From JAGWRI01 sp035700805 (GTDB taxonomy: Bacteria; Gemmatimonadota; Gemmatimonadetes; Gemmatimonadales; Gemmatimonadaceae), in contig DASSOG010000044.1 of the NCBI GenBank assembly GCA_035700805.1, forward strand, positions 1 to 25,577: 25,577 nt of DNA. Direction: 5' to 3'. The translations under genes and the position numbers were made by a program. How positions within the stretch are numbered: position 1 is the stretch's first letter; every line of letters starts with the position of its first letter. Positions 7,807-16,182 of this stretch are shown piece by piece. The notes below the pieces were generated by a model, which saw only the letters and a program-made list of their open reading frames with translations, searched no databases and was not told the DNA's origin.

Positions 7807-8729
7807 GGCACCGGCGGCGGGCAGCGTCCGGTGGCGCGGCGGATCACTCCGCCTTCGCGCGCGAGCGCCGCGCGGGCCGCGTCCGCCTCGACGCCGAGAC
7901 AGTGCATCACAATGGCGATCTTGACCGCGCCACCGGCGCGGGTGAGCAACGCGTCCGCGTCCGGCGGCGCGAGGTCACAGACTTCGGCCACGATGCGCCG
8001 GCTGCGATCGGCCAGCTTGGCGTTGGTGGCCTGCAGGTCCACCATCAGGTTGCCGAACGTCTTGCCCAGCCGGATCATGGCGCCCGTGGTGATCATGTTG
8101 AGCACGAGCTTGGTGGCCGTGCCCGCCTTGAGGCGGGTGGAACCCGTGAGCGCCTCCGGGCCGGTGATGGGCAGGATGACGATGTCGGCCAGCGCGCTCA
8201 CGGCGGGCGGCGGCGGTGAGCAGGCCACGAGCGCCGTGCGCGCCCCGACCGTGCGGGCGTGCGCCAGCGCGCGGGCGACGTACGGCGTGGTGCCGCTGGC
8301 GGCAATGCCCACGACGAAGTCGCCGGCGCCGACCCCGGCGGTGGAGAGATCGCGCACGGCGTCATCCACCCGATCCTCCGCCCCCTCCTGCGAACGCGTG
8401 AGGGCCGGGATGCCGCCGGCGATGATGCCCTGCACCATGGCGGGATCGCTGCCAAAGGTGGGCGGGCATTCGGAGGCATCCAGCACGCCCAGTCGCCCGG
8501 ACGTGCCGGCGCCCACGTAGAACAGGCGACCACCCGAGCGGAAGGTTATCTCCGCCTGGGTGATCGCCCGTGCGATGTGTTCGCGCTGCCCGTACACGGC
8601 CTCCGGCACCAGGCGGTCTTCACTTGCCAGGAGCTCGACGATCGCCAGCGGCTCGGCGAGGTCGATGTCGGCCGTGCGCGGGTTGCGCTGTTCGGTGATG
8701 CGGGGGTCGCGGGAGGGAGCGGCCACCAC
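7803..8729 (-). CDS. murQ: N-acetylmuramic acid 6-phosphate etherase
   Basis: 308 aa, the usual MurQ length. It cleaves the D-lactyl ether of MurNAc-6-phosphate, giving GlcNAc-6-phosphate and D-lactate, the step after AnmK. Motifs of this SIS-domain family are intact: TEQRNPRTADID near the N-terminus, FYVGAGTSGRLGVLDASECPPTFG holding the catalytic Glu (split here as VGAGTSGRLG and DASECPPTFG), GIAASGTTPYV, GSTRLKAGTATKLVLN and KTFGNLMVDLQATN. The start is one of two adjacent GTG codons, 8729 or 8726, four to seven bases after the stop of the upstream lipoprotein gene and without a clear ribosome site, so translation is probably coupled. No PTS transporter for MurNAc (MurP) or MurR regulator is nearby, so the pair probably handles the cell's own wall fragments. 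Confidence 0.95.
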   Translation of the reverse strand: MVAAPSRDPRITEQRNPRTADIDLAEPLAIVELLASEDRLVPEAVYGQREHIARAITQAEITFRSGGRLFYVGAGTSGRLGVLDASECPPTFGSDPAMVQGIIAGGIPALTRSQEGAEDRVDDAVRDLSTAGVGAGDFVVGIAASGTTPYVARALAHARTVGARTALVACSPPPPAVSALADIVILPITGPEALTGSTRLKAGTATKLVLNMITTGAMIRLGKTFGNLMVDLQATNAKLADRSRRIVAEVCDLAPPDADALLTRAGGAVKIAIVMHCLGVEADAARAALAREGGVIRRATGRCPPPVP

Positions 8730-8733
8730 CCGA

Positions 8734-9543
8734 TCAGTGAAGCGTGATTGGCGACGTGAGCTGGATGGTCATGGCGCTGCCCCGGGCAATGCACCCTTCG
8801 TGGTTCGCGGTCACCGCGGCCGCGCCCGCGCCGGCGGCGGCACCCGCGGCGGCACCCACCACGGCGCCCTTGGTGCTCTTGCCAATGAGCCGGCCGGCAA
8901 TCGCGCCGACCACCGCGCCGCCCACTACTTTCTTCGCGTCGCTGGACTTGGACTCATTCCGGATGTGCTCGATCTTCTCGTCGGTCACCTTGGCGGCCAG
9001 CGCGTAGGCCTGCCCGCCGATTTCCACCGAGTAGGGCTCAAAGCTCATCGTGATGGGATCCTTGGAGTTCTCGCTGCGCTTGAGCTCCGTGATCCTGAGG
9101 CTCACCACCGCGCCCGCCGGAATGACGGCGCCGTTGCTCCCGCTCACGGCCGTGGCAACCGTCGCCTTGACCGTCTGGCCCACCTTGTTGCTGTCCGTGC
9201 ACACGTTCGTGCTGGGGTGCAGCGCGATGTTCGTCCCGCTGGCAATCTCGGCGGGCGGCTTCGGGGTCGGCTTTGGCGTGGTTGCCGCGGGCTTCGTGGT
9301 CCTGGGCGCCGGCTTTTCAACCTTGGGTGCCGCCTTGGGAGCGGGCTTGGTGGCCTCCGTGCTGGCGGACTTGCTCGCCGCCGCCGTGTCGCCCAGCGCC
9401 GGCTGCGTGGCCGCCGCGCCACCGGCCATCGAGAGGTCACTGCTCATGGCCGTATCCTTCGCGGATTCCCTGGCCCCACCACACGCCGCCATCAGCATGC
9501 CGATGCCCAGCGCGCCCACCAGTTGGTACGTCTTGCGTGTCAT
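8734..9543 (-). CDS. Glycine-zipper lipoprotein with Ala/Pro/Lys-rich linker
   Basis: 269 aa, function unknown. A lipoprotein-type signal ends at Cys21 (LMAAC; Met at -3 makes the lipobox slightly atypical). Residues about 25-105 are an Ala/Thr/Ser then Pro/Lys-rich linker suited to crossing the wall or periplasm. The C-terminal half has a small beta-rich part (PAGAVVSLRITEL) and then a Gly-zipper (VVGGAVVGAIAGRLIG and KGAVVGAAAGAAAGAG), typical of outer-membrane or envelope-stress lipoproteins such as the SlyB/OsmB/YmgG group. The ATG at 9543 has an excellent ribosome site, GGAGGAG, directly upstream. It is the first gene of the murQ-anmK unit, which suggests, without proving, an envelope role linked to wall turnover. 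Four bases separate it from murQ. Confidence 0.8.
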   Translation of the reverse strand: MTRKTYQLVGALGIGMLMAACGGARESAKDTAMSSDLSMAGGAAATQPALGDTAAASKSASTEATKPAPKAAPKVEKPAPRTTKPAATTPKPTPKPPAEIASGTNIALHPSTNVCTDSNKVGQTVKATVATAVSGSNGAVIPAGAVVSLRITELKRSENSKDPITMSFEPYSVEIGGQAYALAAKVTDEKIEHIRNESKSSDAKKVVGGAVVGAIAGRLIGKSTKGAVVGAAAGAAAGAGAAAVTANHEGCIARGSAMTIQLTSPITLH

Positions 9544-9616
9544 GACTCCTCCAGTTGAGTTCCCGATATATTTGGCGCGTGAGCGCCCGTACCCGCATCG
9601 CCTGCCGACGGCCTGA

Positions 9617-9622
9617 ATTATA
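9617..9622 (-). promoter_or_regulatory. Perfect -10 hexamer for the lipoprotein-murQ-anmK unit
   Basis: Read on the minus strand this is TATAAT, preceded by GGG. No good -35 hexamer lies 16-18 bases upstream (best candidates are GC-rich, such as GCCACA), so it may depend on an activator or an alternative factor. It would give an untranslated leader of roughly 65 bases before the ATG at 9543. The 142-base divergent gap also serves the ABC transporter, for which I see no convincing promoter. Confidence 0.45.
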
Positions 9623-9685
9623 CCCGAAACGGGGCGCCGTGTGGCGCGCCACCGCCTGCGGTCCCGCGCGGCGAGGGTCGCTGCA

Positions 9686-11461
9686 ATGAGCCAGCGCCCT
9701 ACGCTGCGACGGTTACTCCCGTATTACCACCCCTACAGGGGGCGGATGGTCATCGGGCTCTCGCTCACGGTGGTGTCATACGCCTTTTCCACCACCGGCC
9801 CCTGGTTCCTGAGCAAGGCCGTGGACGACTTTGTGAGCAAGGCCCCCATGTCACAAATCTGGTGGCTGGTGGGGGCCATGCTCGGGGTGGCGCTGGCGGG
9901 CGGGTTCTTCCGCTACCTCATGCGGCAGATCCTGAACAGCGTCAGCCGCTGGATCGAGTACGACCTGCGCAATCACCTGTTCACGAAGCTCGAGACGCTG
10001 GACGCCGAGTACTTTGCGCGCACGCGCACGGGCGACCTCATGGCCCGGCTCACCAACGACCTCTCGGCCGTGCGCCTGGCCGCCGGGCCCGCGGTGATGT
10101 ACCTGACCAACACCATCGCCGGCGGCACGTTCGCGCTGCTGTTCATGCTGAACATCGACGTGCGGCTCACCGCGCTGGCGCTTTTGCCGATGATCCTGCT
10201 GCCGATTTCCATGATCTGGCTCGGACGTGCCATCCATCACCGGTTTGAGGCGGTGCAGGATCACTTTGGCCGCATGACCACGATGGCGCAGGAGAACATC
10301 TCGGGCGTGCGCGTGGTGCGCGCCTACCGGCAGGAGGCGCCGGAGGCCGCGCGGTTCGCGCGCCTGGGCGACGAATACCTGGCCAAGCAGATGCGACTGG
10401 CCGCGCTCTACGGCATGATGCACCCGTCGTTCAGCACGCTGGCCGGGCTGGGCAGCGTGGTAGTGCTGGGGCTGGGCGGCGCGCTGGCCATCCGGGGGCA
10501 GATCACCGTGGGCGCCTTCGTGGCGTTCGGCCTCTACCTTGGCATGCTCACGTGGCCGCTCATTGCCCTGGGGTACGTGATCAACCTGTTCCAGCGCGGG
10601 GCCGCGTCCATGGGACGGCTGCTGGACATCCTCGACGCGACGCCGATGGTGACCCAGGTGGCGCAGCCGGCGCCCCTGCCCGCAGGGGCGTCGGGACGGA
10701 CTATCGAGTTCCGTAATGTCGGGTTTCACTTTCCCGTGCGCGACGGCGCCGCGCCCCAGTGGGTGCTGCGCCAGTTGAGCTTCACCGTGCCCGCCGGCGC
10801 GACGGTGGGCGTGGTGGGCGCCACGGGCAGCGGCAAGAGCGCGCTGCTGGACCTGGTGCCGCGCGTGTTCGACCCCCAGGAGGGGGAGATCCTGATTGAC
10901 GGGGTGCCGCTCACCCGGCTGGACGTGGACGCGTGGCGCCGCGAGGTGGGCTACGTGCCGCAGGAGAGTTTCCTGTTCAGTGAAAGCATTGGCGAGAACC
11001 TGATGTACGGCGCCCCGGATGGCACACACCGGGAATGGGCCGCCGGCGTGGCGCAGCTCACCGAGACCATCAACAGCCTGCCGGAGCGTTACGACACCAT
11101 GCTGGGTGAGCGCGGCATCAACCTGTCGGGCGGGCAGAAGCAGCGCGCCGCCATCGCCCGCGCGCTGTCGCGCCGCCCGACGGTGGTGCTGCTGGACGAC
11201 GCGCTGAGCGCGGTGGATACGCACACCGAGGCGGAAATCCTCAACGCCCTGGACACCGCGCTCTCGGGCCGGACGACGCTCATTGCGTCCCACCGGGTGT
11301 CGGCCATCCGCAATGCGACATTCACTATCGTGCTCGATGACGGTCGCATCGTGGAACAGGGTACGCACGATGAACTGATTGCCGCGCAGGGACGCTACTG
11401 GTCGTTGCTCAACCGCCAGCAGCTCGAGGAGTCACTCGACGCGCCGGTGGCTGGCGCGTGA
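9686..11461 (+). CDS. ABC exporter half-transporter (TMD-NBD), MdlA/BmrC-like
   Basis: 591 aa, one membrane domain fused to one ATPase domain, the usual multidrug/lipid exporter half. The six-helix ABC membrane domain covers about 15-310. The ATPase domain has Walker A GATGSGKS, Q-loop YVPQESFLFS, signature LSGGQKQR, Walker B VVLLDDALSAVD and the H-loop His in IASHRVSAI. At the catalytic Glu position of Walker B there is Asp505. That substitution, together with an intact LSGGQ, is typical of the MdlA/BmrC/TM287 half of heterodimeric exporters, whose partner normally sits next door; no partner is present here. The ATG at 9686 has GAGG nine bases upstream; an in-frame GTG at 9641 is possible. 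The gene ends one base from the convergent ccdA. The substrate cannot be told from sequence. Confidence 0.92.
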   Translation: MSQRPTLRRLLPYYHPYRGRMVIGLSLTVVSYAFSTTGPWFLSKAVDDFVSKAPMSQIWWLVGAMLGVALAGGFFRYLMRQILNSVSRWIEYDLRNHLFTKLETLDAEYFARTRTGDLMARLTNDLSAVRLAAGPAVMYLTNTIAGGTFALLFMLNIDVRLTALALLPMILLPISMIWLGRAIHHRFEAVQDHFGRMTTMAQENISGVRVVRAYRQEAPEAARFARLGDEYLAKQMRLAALYGMMHPSFSTLAGLGSVVVLGLGGALAIRGQITVGAFVAFGLYLGMLTWPLIALGYVINLFQRGAASMGRLLDILDATPMVTQVAQPAPLPAGASGRTIEFRNVGFHFPVRDGAAPQWVLRQLSFTVPAGATVGVVGATGSGKSALLDLVPRVFDPQEGEILIDGVPLTRLDVDAWRREVGYVPQESFLFSESIGENLMYGAPDGTHREWAAGVAQLTETINSLPERYDTMLGERGINLSGGQKQRAAIARALSRRPTVVLLDDALSAVDTHTEAEILNALDTALSGRTTLIASHRVSAIRNATFTIVLDDGRIVEQGTHDELIAAQGRYWSLLNRQQLEESLDAPVAGA

Positions 11462-11462
11462 C

Positions 11463-12191
11463 TCAGATCCGGTTCAGGATCCAGGCGGGCGTGAGGCGCT
11501 GCAGCAGCCCGGTCAGCACGGTCAGGTAGCCGGTGACCAGCAGCACCCCCACGACCACGAGCAGCACGCCGGACGCGCGCGTCAGCCACGCCAGCCGCGC
11601 CCGGTTGCGCTGCGCAAAGCCGATCAGCTCTTCCAGCGCCACCGCCGAGACGAGAAACGGCACCGCCAGCCCCAGCGAGTAGGCGCTGAGCAGCACGGCG
11701 CCGCGCCCCGCGTCACCCGCAGTGGCGGCGAAGGTCAGGATCGAGCCGAGGATCGGGCCCAGGCAGGGCGACCATCCCGCGCCGAACGCCATCCCGACGA
11801 CCACGGTGCCCAGGTAGCCGAGCGGCTTGCTGCGCAGGTGGGGCCGGGTATCGCGCGCCAGGAATCCGATGTTGAACGCACCCGCCAGGTACAACCCGAA
11901 GACGATGATCACCGCGCCGCCCGCGCGGGCCAGCCACTGGCGGTGCACCAGCAGCGTGCGTCCCACCGCGCTCGCGGCCACGCCCATGGCCACGAACACC
12001 ATGGAGAAGCCCAGCACGAACAGCGCGGCGTGCAGCAGCGCGAACCGGCGCGAGCCTCGCACGTCCTCCAGCGAGATGCCGGTGATGAAGGTGAGGTAGC
12101 TGGGGACGAGCGGCAGCACGCACGGTGAGAGAAAGCTGATGAGCCCCGCCAGGAATGCGACGAGGAGCCCCATCTCCGCCGCGGGGGTCAC
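11463..12191 (-). CDS. ccdA: CcdA-type transmembrane thiol-disulfide electron carrier
   Basis: 242 aa from the GTG at 12191. CcdA (short DsbD-like) passes electrons from cytoplasmic thioredoxin across the membrane to periplasmic thiol proteins, for example in cytochrome c maturation. Six hydrophobic helices are visible. The two signature Cys lie in FLSPCVLPLVPSYL (first helix) and GAGWSPCLGPILG (fourth helix), as in CcdA. The GTG overlaps the upstream stop by four bases, the junction style used repeatedly in this window. The alternative ATG at 12173 sits directly against GGAG with no spacing and is less likely, though the conserved part begins there. No thioredoxin-like partner (ResA/CcmG) is encoded adjacent, so the recipient is unknown. 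It is the last gene of the run that starts with the kinase at 18214. Confidence 0.9.
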   Translation of the reverse strand: MTPAAEMGLLVAFLAGLISFLSPCVLPLVPSYLTFITGISLEDVRGSRRFALLHAALFVLGFSMVFVAMGVAASAVGRTLLVHRQWLARAGGAVIIVFGLYLAGAFNIGFLARDTRPHLRSKPLGYLGTVVVGMAFGAGWSPCLGPILGSILTFAATAGDAGRGAVLLSAYSLGLAVPFLVSAVALEELIGFAQRNRARLAWLTRASGVLLVVVGVLLVTGYLTVLTGLLQRLTPAWILNRI

Positions 12192-12715
12192 GCCGGGCTG
12201 CCGCTTCCGGCCGCGGTGTCGTGCGCGCCGGCGTGGGCCGCCAGGACGGCGGCAACTTCCGCCCCGGACATGCGTTCCACGTCGTCGGTATCCTCGGCGC
12301 GGCGCTGCACGCCGCGAACCACCTGATCCACGGTCACCAGCGGCGCGTCGGCCTCCGCCTTCAGCACCACTTCCCACTTGCCGCGGTCCGGGCCCTTGAG
12401 CGTATGTCGATAGGTGGCGGTGTACACCGTGTGGCGTTCCGGGGATACGTGCTCGGGAGCGTATGGGGAATCCGCGTCCGGCACTTCCACCACCGGCGGC
12501 TCCCCTTCCGGCGATCCCGCCGCCGACGACGTGAGGTCCGCGACGTCCGGCGGCGCCTCCGGCAGCGCCGCGGCATCGGCCGCGATCACCGCCACGCCGC
12601 TCTCCACCCCGTTCACCCGGCGCGGCCCGAACAGGTGCGCCTCGATCACCTGCGCCCCGCCGAGCTGCGCGATGAAATCCACGATGAACCGCTCCCGCGT
12701 CTCGCCGGCGATCAT
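12188..12715 (-). CDS. Unrecognised 175-aa protein between the cyclodeaminase-like gene and ccdA
   Basis: I do not recognise a family. The protein is acidic and predicted soluble, with no signal or membrane helix and no Cys. Residues 1-50 look like a small alpha/beta unit (ERFIVDFIAQLGGAQVIEAHLF). An acidic Pro/Glu/Ser-rich linker (about 51-90) follows. A second unit contains HTVYTATYRHTLKGPDRGKWEVVLKAE, seen as TVYTATYRHTL and GKWEVVLKAEAD, and the tail is Ala-rich. Coding status is supported by ATGA overlap with the upstream gene and GTGA overlap with ccdA, and by the lack of another good frame. It could be a small accessory factor for either neighbour, but nothing in the sequence decides this. 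Confidence 0.7.
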   Translation of the reverse strand: MIAGETRERFIVDFIAQLGGAQVIEAHLFGPRRVNGVESGVAVIAADAAALPEAPPDVADLTSSAAGSPEGEPPVVEVPDADSPYAPEHVSPERHTVYTATYRHTLKGPDRGKWEVVLKAEADAPLVTVDQVVRGVQRRAEDTDDVERMSGAEVAAVLAAHAGAHDTAAGSGSPA

Positions 12716-13830
12716 GTGGCAGCCGCCGCGGCCGCCACCGGCCCGGTGCGTCGCGCGTCCAGTTCGCGTTCCACGTACAGCCGCAGGATATGCATGAAGT
12801 CCTGGGCGTTCGTGACCACGCCAAAGGCCTGGTGCGTGCCGCGGTCCTTCAGCTTGCTCACCACGAACTCCGAGGAGTCCACGCAGATGGTGGTGAGTTC
12901 GTGCATGGCGCCCGCCGCGTCGGTCACGAAGGCGGGGAGCATGTTGCCCGTGCCAATGGAGTGCAGCACCGTGGCCACCATGATGGCCATGGTGGCGCGG
13001 ATGGTGTGGTAGCGCATGGCATCCTGCGCCTCGAGCATGTCGGTGAGCACGTCGGGCAACGGGCCGTCGTCCCGGATGGAGGCGGCAAGCACGAACGGCA
13101 CGTCGTGCAGCACGCAGGCGCGCATGATGCCGTCGGTGATGATTCCCTGCTCCACCGCCGCGCGGATGGAGCCCGCGGCGCGCACCTTGTTGATGGCGCG
13201 CATGTGCAGGCCGTGGCCGCCCTGCATGAGGGCGCCGGTGCCGGTCATCCCCAGCGTGGTGCCAAAGATGGACGCCTCGATGTCGTGCACGGCCACGGCA
13301 TTGCCGGCCAGCAGGGCCTTTACGAAGCCGTGCTCAATGAACCAGACGAAATCCGCCCGCGCCCGCGAATGCACCAGCGCCGGACCCGTCACCCACACCG
13401 GGTAGCCGCCGCGCTCCCGTTCCTCGATGAGCAGCCGCGCCATCTGCGTGTAGTCTATGGGCTTCTCGCGCGACACCTCGCTGGACATGAAGGCGAACTC
13501 ATCGCCGCCCGCTACCGCCAGCGCATGTTCGTAAACATAGATACCCTCGGTGCCATCTTCCGCGCGCCCCACCGCCACCGGTTCGCCCGCGCGCACGGCG
13601 CGCATCTCGCGATACCACACCACGCCGTCGTCGGCCAGCACCAGGGCGGCGTCCATGCGCGGCAGCCGCGGCGTGACCCAGGCGCCCCGCACGCGCACGT
13701 AGGTGGGCAGGTTGGTGGTGGAGAAGAATCCCTCGGGCAGCACCCCATCCGCCGGGGCGGGCACGAACCGCGCGTCAGGCGCGTGGGCCAGCGCCGGCGC
13801 GTCGAGGTTCGGGGGAGGGATGATGGTCAC
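12712..13830 (-). CDS. Ornithine cyclodeaminase-like protein of the archaeal type (LOR/SDH domain, TIGR00300 family)
   Basis: 372 aa. The sequence matches what I know of the TIGR00300 / LOR-SDH conserved-region family: FFSTTNLPTYVRVRGAWV near residue 35, HDIEASIFGTTLGM, GGHGLHMRAINKVRAAGSI and LAASIRDDGPLPDVLTDMLE (each given as separate blocks), then MLATVLHSIG-like AIMVATVLHSIGTGNMLPAF. Archaeal members act as NAD-dependent ornithine cyclodeaminases making proline. In cyanobacterial AgrE/ArgZ this domain forms the C-terminus behind an arginine-degrading domain. Here it stands alone, so conversion of ornithine to proline plus ammonia is the best guess, not proven. It is unrelated to the mu-crystallin-type cyclodeaminase. 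The GTG start at 13830 has no obvious ribosome site and lies 45 bases after priA; the stop overlaps the next gene (ATGA). No arginine or proline genes are adjacent. Confidence 0.85.
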   Translation of the reverse strand: MTIIPPPNLDAPALAHAPDARFVPAPADGVLPEGFFSTTNLPTYVRVRGAWVTPRLPRMDAALVLADDGVVWYREMRAVRAGEPVAVGRAEDGTEGIYVYEHALAVAGGDEFAFMSSEVSREKPIDYTQMARLLIEERERGGYPVWVTGPALVHSRARADFVWFIEHGFVKALLAGNAVAVHDIEASIFGTTLGMTGTGALMQGGHGLHMRAINKVRAAGSIRAAVEQGIITDGIMRACVLHDVPFVLAASIRDDGPLPDVLTDMLEAQDAMRYHTIRATMAIMVATVLHSIGTGNMLPAFVTDAAGAMHELTTICVDSSEFVVSKLKDRGTHQAFGVVTNAQDFMHILRLYVERELDARRTGPVAAAAAAT

Positions 13831-13875
13831 GCGTGAAAGATGACGGGGGCAGCAAGGGGGAACAAGCCACGTCCG

Positions 13876-16182
13876 TCACAACAGGCTCACCGGATCCCGG
13901 TCCACGCCGACGCGCATGCCACCCCCCTTGGGGACCGGGAACCGCATGGCAAAGTAGCGGGCCACCCGGGTGAGCGGGCCCGCCTCCGCGCTCTTGAGCA
14001 GCAGGTGCCACCGCCATCGCTTGTTGACCCGATCCACCGGACAGGGAGCCGGCCCGACGATGGAAAGCGCCCCCGGCTCGCGGCGATCCACCAGGGCGTG
14101 CAGCCATGCGCCCGCGTCCTGTGCCAGTTGCAAGGTGGCCTGTTCGTTGAACCCGCTCACGATCACGTTGGCCAGCCGCGCAAAGGGGGGATAGGGCGGA
14201 CTGCGGCGCCCCTCCAGCTCCTCATGCACGAAGGCGTGGTAGTCGTGCGCCGCCGCCCAGCGAATGGCGTGGTGCGACGGCACGCGCGTCTGCACGATCA
14301 CGGCGCCCGGCTTGGGGCCGCGGCCGGCCCGCCCCGCCACCTGGCTCACCAACTGGAAGCACCGTTCCGAGGCGCGGAAGTCGGGCACGTTGATGCCGAC
14401 GTCCGCGTCCACCACGCCCACCAGGGTGACGTTCGGAAAATCCAGCCCCTTGGCGATCATCTGCGTACCCAGCAGGATGTCCACCTCGCCGCGCCCGACG
14501 CGATCCAGGATCTGCGCATGCGCCCACTTACCAGAGGTGGTATCCATGTCCATGCGCGCGACGCGCGCGGCGGGAAACCGCTCGCCAAGCAGGCGTTCCA
14601 CCTGTTGCGTGCCCAGGCCGCGCCCGCGCAGCACGCGGCCCCCGCACTTGTCGCAGGTGGTGCGCGCCGGCTCGGTGTGCTGGCAGTAGTGACACACGAG
14701 TCGCTCGGGCACCTTGTGGTACGTGAGGCTCACGTTGCAGTTGGGACACGCCGCCACGTCGCCGCATGACTCGCACTGCACAAAGGACGCGTATCCGCGG
14801 CGATTGAGCAGCAGGATGCTCTGCTCCTGGCGCGACAGCCGCTCATGAAGCTGCTGCTCAAGTTCCGCGCTGAGCACGTACCGCAGCGCGTACTCCTCGG
14901 GCGACAGGCGCGCGGGATGGGTCTGCGGATCGGGACGCCGCATGTCCACCACCTGCACGCGCGGCAACGACCCGCCACCCACCCGGCCGGGCAGTGAGAG
15001 CAACCGGTGACGCCCGCGCTCCGCATTGGACCAGCTCTCCAGGCTGGGCGTGGCGCTGCCCAGCACCACCACCGCCCCCGCCGCGCGGGCGCGCACCAGC
15101 GCCACCTCGCGCGCATGATAGCGCGGCGCCTCCCCCTGCTTGTACGTGGCCTCGTGCTCCTCGTCCACCACAATGGCGCCCAGGTCGCGCACGGGCGCGA
15201 ACACCGCGGACCGCGCGCCCACCGCGATGCGCTTCTCGCCGCGTTGCAGCGCCAGCCACGCGTCATACCGCTCGCCGTCGCTCAACCCGCTGTGCAGCAC
15301 GGCCACCTGATCGCCGAACACCGCGCGAAAGCGATCCACGGTCTGCGGCGTGAGCGCGATCTCCGGCACCAGCACGATGGCGGTCTGTCCGCGCTCCTCC
15401 ACCACGGTGCGCAGGAACTCCAGGTACACGTGAGTCTTGCCGCTGCCGGTCACGCCGTGCAGCACGAACGACTGCCCGCCCTCGGCCTCGCGAAGCGCCG
15501 TTATCGCCGCGGCCTGGGCCGGCGTGGTCTCCACGCGCGCGGGAGCCTGCACCGGCCGGGAGAGGAATGGGTCGCGCGTCACCACCTGCTGCTCCACCGC
15601 CACCAGCCCACGTCGCGCCAGGGCGGCGACGGCGGAGCGCGAGACGCCAAGCTGCGACACCAGGTGCTCCACCGGGGCGGCTCCGCCCAGCGATTCCAGC
15701 AGCTCGTACACCGCGCGTTGTGCCGGCGCCCGCCGGAACTCCTTATCGCGCTCCAGCAGCGAGGGAATCTCACGCGCGATCCGCGCCACCTGGCGCTCCT
15801 TCCGGACCGGCTCCGGCGCGCGGACGGCCCCGAGCGCCGCCGGCAGCATGGTGCGCAGCACCAGGCCCAGCGGCGCCGCATAGTACCCCGAGATCCAGCG
15901 CGCGAGGCTGAGCAGGTCCTCGCCCAGGACCGGTGCGTCGTCCGGAGCCGCCAGGACCTGGCGCAATTCCATGGCATCGCCCGGCTCCGCGGGACCCACC
16001 ACGAAGCCGATGGTCGGCCGCCCGCGCACGGGCACCACCACCCGCGCGCCCACCCCCGCGCGCGGCACCAGCTCCGCCGGCACGGCGTATGTGAATTCAC
16101 GAAAGAGCGGAATGGGCAGGGCCACCGACACCAGCGTGCCGGCGCCTCCCGCCGCCGGGGCCGGGGCCGGGGCCGGCGTCAC
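13876..16182 (-). CDS. priA: Primosomal replication restart helicase PriA
   Basis: 768 aa, near the usual PriA length. PriA binds stalled forks and D-loops and reloads DnaB through the primosome. The N-terminal DNA-binding domain is present (VALPIPLFREFTYAVP, VVVPVRGRPTIGFVV). The helicase part has Walker A GVTGSGKTHVYLEF, the DEEH box VVDEEHEATYKQGEAPRYHAR and motif VGARSAVFAP. The zinc-binding insert is visible as CESCGDVAACPNCN and CHYCQHTEPARTTCDKCGG, and helicase motif VI as QVAGRAGRG. The start is GTG at 16182, overlapping the epimerase stop as GTGA. The first residues are an Ala-Pro repeat coded by a short hexanucleotide tandem repeat. Confidence 0.96.
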   Translation of the reverse strand: MTPAPAPAPAAGGAGTLVSVALPIPLFREFTYAVPAELVPRAGVGARVVVPVRGRPTIGFVVGPAEPGDAMELRQVLAAPDDAPVLGEDLLSLARWISGYYAAPLGLVLRTMLPAALGAVRAPEPVRKERQVARIAREIPSLLERDKEFRRAPAQRAVYELLESLGGAAPVEHLVSQLGVSRSAVAALARRGLVAVEQQVVTRDPFLSRPVQAPARVETTPAQAAAITALREAEGGQSFVLHGVTGSGKTHVYLEFLRTVVEERGQTAIVLVPEIALTPQTVDRFRAVFGDQVAVLHSGLSDGERYDAWLALQRGEKRIAVGARSAVFAPVRDLGAIVVDEEHEATYKQGEAPRYHAREVALVRARAAGAVVVLGSATPSLESWSNAERGRHRLLSLPGRVGGGSLPRVQVVDMRRPDPQTHPARLSPEEYALRYVLSAELEQQLHERLSRQEQSILLLNRRGYASFVQCESCGDVAACPNCNVSLTYHKVPERLVCHYCQHTEPARTTCDKCGGRVLRGRGLGTQQVERLLGERFPAARVARMDMDTTSGKWAHAQILDRVGRGEVDILLGTQMIAKGLDFPNVTLVGVVDADVGINVPDFRASERCFQLVSQVAGRAGRGPKPGAVIVQTRVPSHHAIRWAAAHDYHAFVHEELEGRRSPPYPPFARLANVIVSGFNEQATLQLAQDAGAWLHALVDRREPGALSIVGPAPCPVDRVNKRWRWHLLLKSAEAGPLTRVARYFAMRFPVPKGGGMRVGVDRDPVSLL
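16155..16176. repeat. Short hexanucleotide tandem repeat at the start of priA
   Basis: Three copies of CCGGGG followed by CCGG on the plus strand. On the coding strand it encodes alternating Ala-Pro directly after the priA start. Six-base units keep the frame, so copy-number change would only lengthen or shorten the N-terminal Ala-Pro tract. G-runs on the plus strand might form folded structure in single-stranded DNA. Confidence 0.8.

Noticed and set aside
11455..11470. A terminator between the convergent ABC exporter and ccdA genes.
   Set aside because: Only one base separates the stop codons and no stem-loop with a T-tract is visible around them.
16155..16176. The CCGGGG repeats as a phase-variable switch for priA.
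   Set aside because: The unit is six bases, so changes in copy number cannot shift the frame, and it lies within the coding part.
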